Shown here: one piece after another, positions 26,626 through 33,702 of the stretch
How positions within the stretch are numbered: the stretch's first letter is position 1
How the letters are laid out: each line of letters opens with the position of its first letter
Source: Bacillus sp. FJAT-27264
GTDB taxonomy: Bacteria; Bacillota; Bacilli; Paenibacillales; Paenibacillaceae
Direction: 5' to 3'
Length of the DNA stretch: 64,000 nucleotides
Assembly (NCBI RefSeq): GCF_001682855.1
Contig: NZ_MAQW01000032.1
Coordinates: forward strand, 1-64,000
Notes under the pieces: model-generated
What the model saw: the letters and a program-made list of their open reading frames with translations, nothing else
Database searches by the model: none
What the model was told of the DNA's origin: nothing
Made by a program: the position numbers and the translations under genes

Positions 26626-26837
26626 TGGAACGTAAGGTATTTCAGCTTGGTGATGTGGTACAGATGAAGAAGTCCCATCCCTGCGGTACCAATGAAATGG
26701 AGATTATCCGTATGGGGATGGACATTCGCGTGAAGTGCACGGGCTGTCAGCACAGCGTGCTAATTCCCCGCGCCAAGTTCGAGAAGAACATGAAGAAGGT
26801 ACTGAGATCAGCTGAGGGCGGGACTAACAATAATTAG
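26625..26837 (+). CDS. DUF951 family small zinc-ribbon-like protein
   Basis: A 70-residue protein with FQLGDVVQMKKSHPCG, GTNEMEIIRMGMDIRVKCTGC and a conserved final IPRAKFEK, the DUF951 signature. One Cys near residue 20 and a CTGC pair suggest metal binding. Function unknown; the gene is a constant neighbour of the mscS-rpsF interval in Bacillales. Coupled to mscS by TAATG. Confidence 0.85.
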   Translation: MERKVFQLGDVVQMKKSHPCGTNEMEIIRMGMDIRVKCTGCQHSVLIPRAKFEKNMKKVLRSAEGGTNNN

Positions 26838-26880
26838 ACTTGCAAAAAGACAAGCTACATGTTAAAATAATCCTTGCTGC

Positions 26881-26971
26881 GGAGAGGTACCCAAGAGGCC
26901 CAAGGGGGCTGACTCGAAATCAGTTAGGCGTGTCACAGCGTGCGTGGGTTCGAATCCCACCCTCTCCGCCA
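26881..26971 (+). tRNA. tRNA-Ser (anticodon CGA)
   Basis: Acceptor stem GGAGAGG/CCTCTCC, a long variable arm as in serine tRNAs, anticodon loop CTCGAAA flanked by GCTGA/TCAGT, T-arm GTGGG-TTCGAAT-CCCAC, discriminator G and an encoded CCA end. It reads UCG codons. Confidence 0.95.
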
Positions 26972-26995
26972 TTTAGACCTTAATATCAGCTATCT

Positions 26996-27028
26996 AAACC
27001 TTCGTTCGAAGAACGAAGGTTTTTTTGT
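26996..27028 (+). terminator. Terminator of tRNA-Ser
   Basis: AAACCTTCGTTC-GAAG-AACGAAGGTTT with a T-run directly after. Confidence 0.9.
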
Positions 27029-27073
27029 GTTCTAATGTATCAAGAAACGTTGTTGCGTTGTCCCGGACATACA

Positions 27074-27100
27074 AAAAGAAGGACCCAAGGGTCCTTCTTT
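27074..27100. terminator. Palindromic terminator downstream of tRNA-Ser
   Basis: AAAGAAGGACCC and its complement GGGTCCTTCTTT around AA; symmetric A/T ends make it usable on either strand. No gene ends right beside it. Confidence 0.65.
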
Positions 27101-27327
27101 AGGAGGCAGCACATTTTTGATGTTCGGAATTTCTCTGTCTAAGCCCTAGAGTGACGATAGGCTTCGTGCGGGCTGCCGCTTTTTTAAGGCGGCAGCTGTT
27201 ACTGTTCCCAACTTACAATAGATGCTGATTCAGAATTCCAGTGATTTGGTTCGACTACGAAGTCCAACGGAACCACACCTCTCTTTTGTACTGCCTGAGA
27301 ATAGTATGTGTCAGGCGATTTTTTTTA
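27101..27327 (+). ncRNA. Orphan structured segment ending in an intrinsic terminator (candidate small RNA)
   Basis: About 225 bp with no reading frame of merit but several strong hairpins: GCTGCCGC/GCGGCAGC around an AT loop (27171-27195), a nested GGTTC-GACT-ACGA-AGTC...GAACC (about 27248-27274), and GCCTGA...TCAGGC followed by GATTTTTTTT (27293-27327). The last is a plus-strand terminator although no plus-strand protein gene precedes it. A clear promoter was not found. A decayed leader or repeat is the alternative. Confidence 0.35.
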
Positions 27328-27345
27328 TACATCCCATTTTAAAAA

Positions 27346-27543
27346 TTAATGAACCCGGGCTTTCTCGACCTTTTTCCACTTGCGATTCTTATTGCTGGTT
27401 TCGGGAAAAGTATCACCCTTCTCCATGTGAATACGCTTGGGGTTCTGGATTTCAGTGTGGAAGCTGCGCGCTTCTCCGACCTCTGTATACATGCCGGGGT
27501 TAGGGGCTTTATCGCCCTTTTCGTATTCTGTCTTCTCACCCAT
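27346..27543 (-). CDS. yjzC: YjzC family protein
   Basis: A 65-residue protein beginning MGEKTEYEKGDKAPNPGMYTE and containing KGDTFPETSNKNRKWKKV, the pattern of the small YjzC family of spore formers. Function unknown; charged, no membrane segment or cysteines. GAGGAGGGA precedes ATG 27543; a longer frame back to 27621 has no ribosome site. Encoded head-on to the right replication fork and flanked by plus-strand genes. Confidence 0.85.
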   Translation of the reverse strand: MGEKTEYEKGDKAPNPGMYTEVGEARSFHTEIQNPKRIHMEKGDTFPETSNKNRKWKKVEKARVH

Positions 27544-27647
27544 GGTTATCGTCCCTCCTCTTGAGTAATTAAGTCCGTCTTTATTGTGTGCGTAGAGGGA
27601 GAGGTTCATGTACAGTAGCAAAGGATTCGCTATATCCAGAATATAGC

Positions 27648-27676
27648 TTGCACTTGATTGGCCGTTTTGGTATATT
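27648..27676 (+). promoter_or_regulatory. Probable vegetative promoter of rpsF-ssb-rpsR
   Basis: TTGCAC and TATATT separated by exactly 17 bp, about 80 bp before rpsF. The leader after it contains CTCCTGA...TCAGGGG pairing just before the ribosome site, a possible place for the S6/S18 autoregulatory structure known from other bacteria; I cannot confirm the motif. Confidence 0.45.
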
Positions 27677-27757
27677 AATATGGTTCGAGTTTATGTTTGT
27701 GCTCGATCCTTGCTCCTGACGTGATCAGGGGCCTCAGACCATAAGGAGGTGAAATTT

Positions 27758-28042
27758 ATGCGCAAATACGAAGTGATGTATATTATTCGTCCTGACATTG
27801 AACAAGAAGCCGTTCAAGCAGCAGTCGAAAAATTCCAAGGCATCATCTCCAACGGCGGGGAAATTACAAAGCACGACGTGCAAGGTAAACGCCGTCTTGC
27901 GTATGAGATCAAGAAATTCCGTGATGGCGTTTATGTTTTGGTTAACTTCACTGCAGAACCTGCAGTTGTTACCGAATTGGAACGTATCATGAAGATTTCC
28001 GACGAAGTTATTCGTTATCTCATTACGAACGACGTTGCCTAA
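27758..28042 (+). CDS. rpsF: 30S ribosomal protein S6
   Basis: A 94-residue ribosomal protein that binds 16S rRNA as a pair with S18. Opening MRKYEVMYIIRPDIEQEAV and the central VQGKRRLAYEIKKFRDGVYVL are typical. Start is the ATG at 27758 with AAGGAGGTG seven nt upstream; GTG 27749 in frame is inside the ribosome site. First gene of the conserved rpsF-ssb-rpsR operon. Confidence 0.97.
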   Translation: MRKYEVMYIIRPDIEQEAVQAAVEKFQGIISNGGEITKHDVQGKRRLAYEIKKFRDGVYVLVNFTAEPAVVTELERIMKISDEVIRYLITNDVA

Positions 28043-28090
28043 GATTGTGACAAGCTTTGTAATCATTCGCTCTAAAGGAGGGGAACAGAA

Positions 28091-28603
28091 TTGTTGAACC
28101 GTATCATTCTGATCGGTCGGTTGACCCGTGACCCAGAACTTCGTTATACTCCCGCTGGTGTTGCCGTAACACAGTTTACGCTTGCCGTAGACCGTAACTT
28201 TACGGGCCAGAACGGTGAACGTGAGGCGGACTTCATTCCAGTTGTAACCTGGAGACAGCTTGCAGAGACCTGTGCCAATTATTTGCGCAAAGGCCGTCTG
28301 GCAGCCGTAGAAGGACGTATCCAAGTACGGAATTACGAGAATAACGAAGGCAAACGTGTATACGTTACTGAAGTTATTGCCGATAATGTCCGTTTCCTGG
28401 AATCATCGCAGAACCGTGAAGGTGGAAATGCTCCAAGTGGTGCAGGTATGCCTGAAGAACCATCCTATGGTGGTGGCGCTGGTAATGGCGGTAACAGTGG
28501 ACGCGGAAATAACAACAATTTCTCGCGTAACAACAATACTCAAGATCCTTTTTCGGGCGATGGTAAACCGATTGATATATCGGATGATGATTTGCCATTT
28601 TAA
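28091..28603 (+). CDS. ssb: Single-stranded DNA-binding protein
   Basis: A 170-residue SSB: N-terminal OB fold (MLNRIILIGRLTRDPELRYT, about residues 1-105), a Gly/Asn-rich flexible linker and the acidic C-terminal tip DISDDDLPF that recruits replication and repair partners. It begins with TTG at 28091 behind AAAGGAGGGG; the next codon is also TTG. Middle gene of rpsF-ssb-rpsR. Confidence 0.97.
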   Translation: MLNRIILIGRLTRDPELRYTPAGVAVTQFTLAVDRNFTGQNGEREADFIPVVTWRQLAETCANYLRKGRLAAVEGRIQVRNYENNEGKRVYVTEVIADNVRFLESSQNREGGNAPSGAGMPEEPSYGGGAGNGGNSGRGNNNNFSRNNNTQDPFSGDGKPIDISDDDLPF

Positions 28604-28623
28604 TAAGGAAGGACTGAACTGAC

Positions 28624-28896
28624 ATGGCTTTCAAACAAAGAGAAGGCGGAGACAACGACAAGAGACCAGCTCGTCGTGGTGGACGCAACAAGCGTAAAAA
28701 AGTATGTTTCTTCACTGTGAACAAGATTACTCACATTGACTATAAAGATACTGAGCTTCTCAAGAAATTCATCAGCGAACGCGGAAAGATTTTGCCGCGT
28801 CGTGTAACAGGCACAAGTGCAAAATACCAACGTGCTCTTACCATTGCTGTAAAACGCTCGCGTCAAATCGCGTTGCTGCCTTACACAACGGAATAG
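28624..28896 (+). CDS. rpsR: 30S ribosomal protein S18
   Basis: A 90-residue ribosomal protein with a basic N-terminus, KVCFFTVNKITHIDYKD and the conserved RVTGTSAKYQRALTIAVKRSR core. TAAGGAAGG precedes the ATG by 10 nt. Last gene of the operon. Confidence 0.97.
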   Translation: MAFKQREGGDNDKRPARRGGRNKRKKVCFFTVNKITHIDYKDTELLKKFISERGKILPRRVTGTSAKYQRALTIAVKRSRQIALLPYTTE

Positions 28897-28910
28897 TACG
28901 CTTTACAGAG

Positions 28911-28937
28911 GCAGCCGGGCAACCGGCTGTCTTTTTT
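28911..28937 (+). terminator. Terminator of rpsF-ssb-rpsR
   Basis: GCAGCCGG and CCGGCTG pair, followed by TCTTTTTT. Confidence 0.88.
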
Positions 28938-29009
28938 GTTGTTCAGATTATTGTGTTCAGAAATACCAGGACGGGCGAAGTGTGCGTTGTATAAGAAGAC
29001 GCCAGAGGT

Positions 29010-29038
29010 TTGACGTTAGTTGGTTTATGTAGTAAATT
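29010..29038 (+). promoter_or_regulatory. Candidate promoter of the structured RNA
   Basis: TTGACG, 17-bp spacer, TAAATT; predicted start near 29046. The -35 is strong (5 of 6), the -10 weaker (4 of 6). Confidence 0.45.
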
Positions 29039-29045
29039 ACAATTA

Positions 29046-29290
29046 TCCTATACCTAAAGGGGAAATTTTGATGTTGGTGAGCGTTCTTAACTAGTAATTT
29101 CATATCACCTGGAGAAAAGGCAGCAAGGCCCGTCTTAATCATAAGGCGTGCTCTGTTTGAGTCCGCGTGACAGCGGTCTCTGAGGCCCGAAGGGTGAATG
29201 AGTTAGTTAAGAACACACGAAGCGTCGAATAGCCTGTTTACGGCTGTTGTTCTCTTTGTATTTAACCGTGCTCTTGCAGCACGGTTTTTT
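29046..29290 (+). ncRNA. Candidate structured noncoding RNA, ~245 nt, family not recognised
   Basis: An 11-bp perfect helix (GTTCTTAACTA 29083-29093 with TAGTTAAGAAC 29204-29214) closes a multibranch domain. Inside are TCACCT/AGGGTGA, a GGCC/GGCC helix, a hairpin CGTCTTA-ATCA-TAAGGCG, and GAG-CCGC...GCGG-CTC hairpin arms, a nested arrangement unlikely by chance in ~130 nt. A TTGACG-N17-TAAATT promoter precedes it and a terminator (AACCGTGCT-cttgc-AGCACGGTT-TTTT, 29264-29290) ends it. It lacks the hallmarks of SRP RNA, tmRNA, RNase P RNA, T-boxes and the common riboswitches that I know. It could be a stand-alone RNA or a leader of the MutS2-like gene downstream. Confidence 0.6.
29264..29290 (+). 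terminator. Terminator of the structured RNA
   Basis: Perfect 9-bp stem AACCGTGCT/AGCACGGTT with a 5-nt loop and six T residues in and after the stem end. Confidence 0.88.
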
Positions 29291-29360
29291 GGGTTTCATG
29301 GGCTCTGCAGGGGATCTGTAGTGTCACAGGAGCTGAGCAAAGGACAATAGCCGGAAATGA

Positions 29361-29399
29361 GGGCAAAGACTGCCATAGTGGCATTCTTTGCCCTTTTTT
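29361..29399 (+). terminator. Second terminator, directly before the MutS2-like gene
   Basis: GGGCAAAGA and TCTTTGCCC pair with an inner GCCA/TGGC, followed by TTTTTT at 29394-29399, only 55 bp before the preferred start codon. Position suits transcription attenuation. Confidence 0.8.
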
Positions 29400-29453
29400 G
29401 CGTTGAAGGATCGTTAGATGGAAGCGAAAAGCAAGCCAGAGGAGGAAGAAAGC

Positions 29454-31451
29454 TTGGACAGACAAAGTATGATCACGCTGGAATACGAAACCATTAAAGA
29501 GGAGCTTAAACATTATGCGGTTTCTTATGTAGGTAGGAATTATGTTCAGGAATTGGAGCCGATGAAGAATATTACCGTGATAAGGAGAGCATTGGAGGAA
29601 GCAGAGGAGGCCAGGGCCCTTCAGGACAGAGGGGCGAGCGTACCCATTCCTTCATTGGAAGGGATGGAATGGCTCATGTCACTGATAGGAACGGGGTATC
29701 TTTACAGTGAGAAGGATTTTACGGCGGTGGCCACCTTTCTGAACAGCTGCAGCCAGTTACGTAAATATATGGCCTCGAAGGAGCAGACTGCCCCCCGGAT
29801 TGGAGCTTATGCGTCCTCATTGATGGAGCTAGGGCATGTACAGGATGAGATTAACCGTTGCATACGCTTTGGCGTCATTGATGATGGGGCCAGTAAGGGG
29901 CTGGAGCGGGCACGAAAGCGGCTTAAAGCGGCCCGGCTTCGTCTGCAAAGAAAAATCGAGGGGATCATGTCGCGTCATCAGTCAATTTTACAGGAACAGC
30001 TCTTCAGTATGCGTAACGGCCGGTATGTCATCCCCGTGAAACGGGAGTATCACAAGCAGGTCAAAGGGAGTGTGCTGGATCAATCCACAAGTGGGCAGAC
30101 AGTCTACGTGGAGCCTGATGAGGTAGCTGCACTCCAGAACGAACTAGATCTGTTGTCAGCTGAAGAAGCACGGGAGGAGGCAATAATTCTGAGTATGCTA
30201 ACCGGGCTTGTAGAGCGGGAGCAGGAAGCGCTGCGACTGAATATTGAGGTCACGGGGACGTATGATTTTATCTTTGCCAAAGCCAAATATGCCCGAAGTA
30301 TCGGCGGAATTGCCGTCAGGCTCAATGAGCAAGGGATTCTGGTAATGAACGGCGGACGGCATCCGATGCTCAAAGAGATGATTCCCATCAACCTGAGCAT
30401 TGGCAAAGGCTATCAGTCCTTGATTGTGACCGGACCTAATACGGGCGGGAAGACGGTGGTGCTTAAAACGCTAGGTTTGCTGGCGCTTATGGTACAATCC
30501 GGTCTGCTGATTCCGGTGGCGGAAGGCAGCGAGTTTCCTATTTTCACCGAGATTATGAGCGTAATTGGAGATGGACAGAGTCTGGCGCAATCGCTCAGCA
30601 CATTCTCGGCACAGATGAAGAGTATCGAGGGCATGTTGCGCAATGCCAGTAAAGGTGTTCTGTTGTTGATTGATGAGCTGGCGGCAGGTACTGACCCGGG
30701 GGAGGGGATCGCCCTTTCCATAGCGATTCTGGAAGAGATGAGCCGCCATGAGGCGAATATCATCGTTACCACCCATTTTAATGAATTGAAAAGCTTCGCC
30801 GCCGCCACTCCCGGATTTCAGAATGCACGAATGGAGTTTGATAAAGATACATTGCAGCCGTTATACCGGCTGACCATCGGCGAAGCGGGCGAAAGCTATG
30901 CCCTGCAAATTGCGGAGAAGCTTGGCATTCCGGTCGAGGTCATTCGTCGTTCCCGGCAAATTGTAGAAGCACAGCATGGGCAAGGACCGAGGGATATCAA
31001 TTTATGGAGTACCAGGTTTGCAGACCATGCCAACAAAAGGGCACAGATAACGGGGAATGAGAACAAGAAAGGGCGGGACCCATATAACAGCGGAATGGAA
31101 CTGCAAATAACTCCAGAGGGAGCTGAAAGCTCCGGTGAGGAGGGTCAACAGCTTCCAGTTCCGCAGCGGGATTTTGAAATAGGGGATGCCGTATTTGTCA
31201 GCTCACTAGGAAGGACAGGTATTGTCTACGAGCAGCGGGATTCGCTGGGAATGGTCGGTGTGATGATTCAGAAGCAGCGGCTCAGCATCAATCATAAACG
31301 TCTTAAGCCGTACATTTCGAAGGAGGAGCTGTATCCAGAGGATTACGATATGGATATTATTTTTGAGAGCAAGGAGAACCGCAAGAAACGCAAGCTAATG
31401 AATCGAAAGCATGTGGAAGGACTGACGGTTGAACTGGAAGAAGATCGGTAA
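29454..31451 (+). CDS. MutS2-like ATPase lacking the Smr nuclease domain
   Basis: A 665-residue MutS-family protein of the MutS2 branch: helical/lever region, clamp segment with RNGRYVIPVKREY and STSGQTVYVEP, then the ATPase with Walker A GPNTGGKT (about residues 327-334), DGQSLAQSLSTFSAQM, Walker B LLLIDELAAGTDPGEG and the H-loop TTHFNELKSF. A short KOW-like module (RDFEIGDAVFVSSLGRTG) follows. Full MutS2 is near 785 residues; this one has a shortened coiled coil and stops at HVEGLTVELEEDR, where the Smr LDLRG motif would begin. MutS2 acts in ribosome rescue or recombination; here nuclease function must be absent. Start: TTG 29454 behind GAGGAGG fits the family N-terminus; ATG 29418 is possible. 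Confidence 0.85.
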   Translation: MDRQSMITLEYETIKEELKHYAVSYVGRNYVQELEPMKNITVIRRALEEAEEARALQDRGASVPIPSLEGMEWLMSLIGTGYLYSEKDFTAVATFLNSCSQLRKYMASKEQTAPRIGAYASSLMELGHVQDEINRCIRFGVIDDGASKGLERARKRLKAARLRLQRKIEGIMSRHQSILQEQLFSMRNGRYVIPVKREYHKQVKGSVLDQSTSGQTVYVEPDEVAALQNELDLLSAEEAREEAIILSMLTGLVEREQEALRLNIEVTGTYDFIFAKAKYARSIGGIAVRLNEQGILVMNGGRHPMLKEMIPINLSIGKGYQSLIVTGPNTGGKTVVLKTLGLLALMVQSGLLIPVAEGSEFPIFTEIMSVIGDGQSLAQSLSTFSAQMKSIEGMLRNASKGVLLLIDELAAGTDPGEGIALSIAILEEMSRHEANIIVTTHFNELKSFAAATPGFQNARMEFDKDTLQPLYRLTIGEAGESYALQIAEKLGIPVEVIRRSRQIVEAQHGQGPRDINLWSTRFADHANKRAQITGNENKKGRDPYNSGMELQITPEGAESSGEEGQQLPVPQRDFEIGDAVFVSSLGRTGIVYEQRDSLGMVGVMIQKQRLSINHKRLKPYISKEELYPEDYDMDIIFESKENRKKRKLMNRKHVEGLTVELEEDR

Positions 31452-31470
31452 TAAGCATACAAAGATACAA

Positions 31471-31499
31471 GGGTCTGCCCGCAGGGGCAGGCCCTTTTC
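31471..31499 (+). terminator. Terminator of the MutS2-like gene
   Basis: GGGTCTGCCC-GCA-GGGGCAGGCCC followed by TTTTCT. Confidence 0.88.
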
Positions 31500-31762
31500 T
31501 GCGCTATTTTGCCGGGACTCTAGGTGGATTGGTTAAATTATAGACTTCACTTTGCCGGAATTATTGTATATATTCTTCTATAGTATAAGTATAGTGGTGA
31601 CTACTAGGCATTTTTAACAGACATATATTGAATTGACCAATGGTTTATTCTTCTCTAGAGGAGTACCCCGTTACAATCCAAAGGGATTTACATCCCTTTG
31701 CCTTTCATCCATCCTGTCACAGACACTCATGGCATCACAGAATAAGAGAAGGGAAGGAACAT
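31500..31762. other. Leader and promoter region of the oligopeptide-binding protein gene
   Basis: No gene seen. TA-rich promoter-like stretch at about 31565-31596 (TTGTAT, TATAAG, TATAGT at non-ideal spacing) and a perfect hairpin CAAAGGGA-tttaca-TCCCTTTG at 31679-31700 without a T-run. Confidence 0.4.
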
Positions 31763-33484
31763 ATGATTAACAAGAGAAGGAGCGGGATTGCGCTGTGGCT
31801 GCTTATGATAGCAGTCCTGGTGTCCGCGTGCAACGGAAGGGACTCCAATAGTGCCTTGTCTGTTGCAAGCCACTCAGAAGCGGCAGAACAGCCACAGGCG
31901 GGCGGTATGGTTACGTATGGCTACGCTTCGCCATTCCAGGGGTTATTTGAACCCGCATTCTATGAAGGTGAAGATGATTATAATGTATTGCAATTTAGCA
32001 CAGAAGCGATGTTCACTATAGAGGATGATTTATCGACGAAACCGAATATTGCCACTTGGATGGAAGCGGAGGATCACAGAGTATTCACTTTCAAAATCAA
32101 GCCGGGTATCCGTTGGCACAGCGGGGACGAGTTAACGGTGGAGGATTGGAAGTTTGCGCTGGAAACCATTGCGAGTCCCGATTACACGGGTTCGCGTTAC
32201 TATAGTGTGGAAATGATCCAGGGAGCTGAGGCTTATCACACCGGGAAGGCTAAGGAAATCTCCGGCATCAAGGTGGTTGATCCCTATACCATTCGAATTA
32301 CGATGGCAACTGCAAGGGTGAACTCGATTGACAATCTGTGGCCGTATCCGATGAATAAGAAATACTTCACAGACGTTGCGGTCAAGGACATGCCAAACAG
32401 TGACCAGGTGCGGAAGCACCCTATTGGCATTGGCCCGTTTGAGATCACCCAAATTCAACCGGGTCAGTTCGTGGAGCTGAAGCGTTTTGACAATTACTAT
32501 CAGGGAAAAGCGCACTTGGATGGTGTACTGTACAAAGTATCTGATGAGAAGCGAATCACCAGTTTGTTCGAACAAGGTGAGGTTGATATCGAAACGGTGC
32601 CCCGCGATGCTTACGAGAGCTTAAGCAAGCTGGATACTGTGGATTTGCTGCAGACACCGGAGCTGTCGTATGAATATATCGGCTTCAAATTTGGACACTG
32701 GGATAATGATGCGCAGAAGATTGTCATGGACAACCCGAAATTCAAGGATAAAAGGCTGCGTCAGGCCATGTACTACGCACTGGACCGCCAAGGTATTATC
32801 AATAACTTTTCCTACGGGCTAGGCCAGCTTATAGAAACACCGATTCCGAGCAGTAGCTGGGCTAAAATCCCGGATTCCGAGATCAATACGTATCCTTACT
32901 CACCGGAGAAGGCCAAGGAGCTGCTTGATCAAGCAGGCTATGTTGACAGGGACGGCGACGGATTGCGCGAAGATCCGCAAGGCAAGAAATTCATTATCCA
33001 TTATGATGCAATGATCGGTAGTGCGATGGCTGAACCACGCACAGCGGCTATTATCCAGGACTGGCGGGATGTTGGACTGGATGTTCGGCTGAGTGACGGA
33101 GGTCTGAAGGAGTTAAATACCTTCTACGATACGGTAGAAAATGATGACCCCTCTATAGAGCTATTCAACGGAGTCTGGGGTCTGGCCAGCGACCCTGATC
33201 CATCTGGCTTGTGGCGGGAGAATGATCTGTGGAACTACCCAAGGTGGTCATCACAGCGTAATGAAGAGCTGATTCGAGACGGAGTTAGTATGAAGTCTTA
33301 TGATAAGGAATACCGCAAACAAGTGTACTATAAATGGCAGAAGTTAATTAATGAAGAGGTGCCTATGATCTTCTTCGCCGAACGGGAGACCATAACCGCA
33401 GTTAATAAGCGCCTGCAAGGCGTGCGGGTTAACTCTATGGGCAATATTATTGAACCACAGAAATGGTGGATCAAGGAAGAATAG
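31763..33484 (+). CDS. Extracellular solute-binding lipoprotein, oligopeptide (OppA/DppA) family
   Basis: A 573-residue family 5 solute-binding protein: lipoprotein signal MINKRRSGIALWLLMIAVL with lipobox VSAC (Cys about residue 23), then the two-lobe binding fold with DDLSTKPNIATWMEAEDHRV, FKIKPGIRWHSGDELTVEDW and FKDKRLRQAMYYALDRQG. It should capture peptides outside the membrane and hand them to an ABC permease. No permease or ATPase gene adjoins it, so it is an orphan receptor or feeds a transporter elsewhere. GGGAAGG precedes ATG 31763; the open frame extends to 31640 without a ribosome site. A terminator follows. Confidence 0.9.
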   Translation: MINKRRSGIALWLLMIAVLVSACNGRDSNSALSVASHSEAAEQPQAGGMVTYGYASPFQGLFEPAFYEGEDDYNVLQFSTEAMFTIEDDLSTKPNIATWMEAEDHRVFTFKIKPGIRWHSGDELTVEDWKFALETIASPDYTGSRYYSVEMIQGAEAYHTGKAKEISGIKVVDPYTIRITMATARVNSIDNLWPYPMNKKYFTDVAVKDMPNSDQVRKHPIGIGPFEITQIQPGQFVELKRFDNYYQGKAHLDGVLYKVSDEKRITSLFEQGEVDIETVPRDAYESLSKLDTVDLLQTPELSYEYIGFKFGHWDNDAQKIVMDNPKFKDKRLRQAMYYALDRQGIINNFSYGLGQLIETPIPSSSWAKIPDSEINTYPYSPEKAKELLDQAGYVDRDGDGLREDPQGKKFIIHYDAMIGSAMAEPRTAAIIQDWRDVGLDVRLSDGGLKELNTFYDTVENDDPSIELFNGVWGLASDPDPSGLWRENDLWNYPRWSSQRNEELIRDGVSMKSYDKEYRKQVYYKWQKLINEEVPMIFFAERETITAVNKRLQGVRVNSMGNIIEPQKWWIKEE

Positions 33485-33506
33485 GGGCTCTGCCCTTTGC
33501 AACCTG

Positions 33507-33548
33507 ACCGCAAGCCGGGCTTTTGAAGTCACCCGCTTGCGGTTTTTG
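33507..33548 (+). terminator. Terminator of the solute-binding protein gene
   Basis: ACCGCAAGC/GCTTGCGGT with inner GGG/CCC, followed by TTTT. Confidence 0.85.
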
Positions 33549-33702
33549 TATTTTCATGGCGGTTATACGTTTCTTATCCGTGTGATTTTGGTGAAAAGTA
33601 GGTATCCGAGGGGAATTTTCCAAAAAAATATTTATTTTTTTCAAAAAATATGAAATCAAAATGGGGTTTCATTCGTCATATATATTATGGAGGATGACGA
33701 CG

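Noticed and set aside
27222..27564. Plus-strand frames of 71 and 93 codons opposite yjzC
   Set aside because: yjzC on the minus strand has a good ribosome site and family match; the plus frames have neither.
29046..29290. Known RNA classes considered for the structured RNA (SRP RNA, tmRNA, RNase P RNA, T-box, lysine, SAM, FMN, cobalamin, glycine, cyclic di-nucleotide riboswitches)
   Set aside because: None of their diagnostic conserved stretches is present as far as I can recall them; only the closing-helix architecture is generic. The opening GTTCTTAAC resembles the start of B. subtilis RNase P RNA by chance only.
31452..31640. Decayed Smr domain downstream of the MutS2-like gene
   Set aside because: A terminator follows 19 bp after the stop and no Smr-like motif is visible in any frame.
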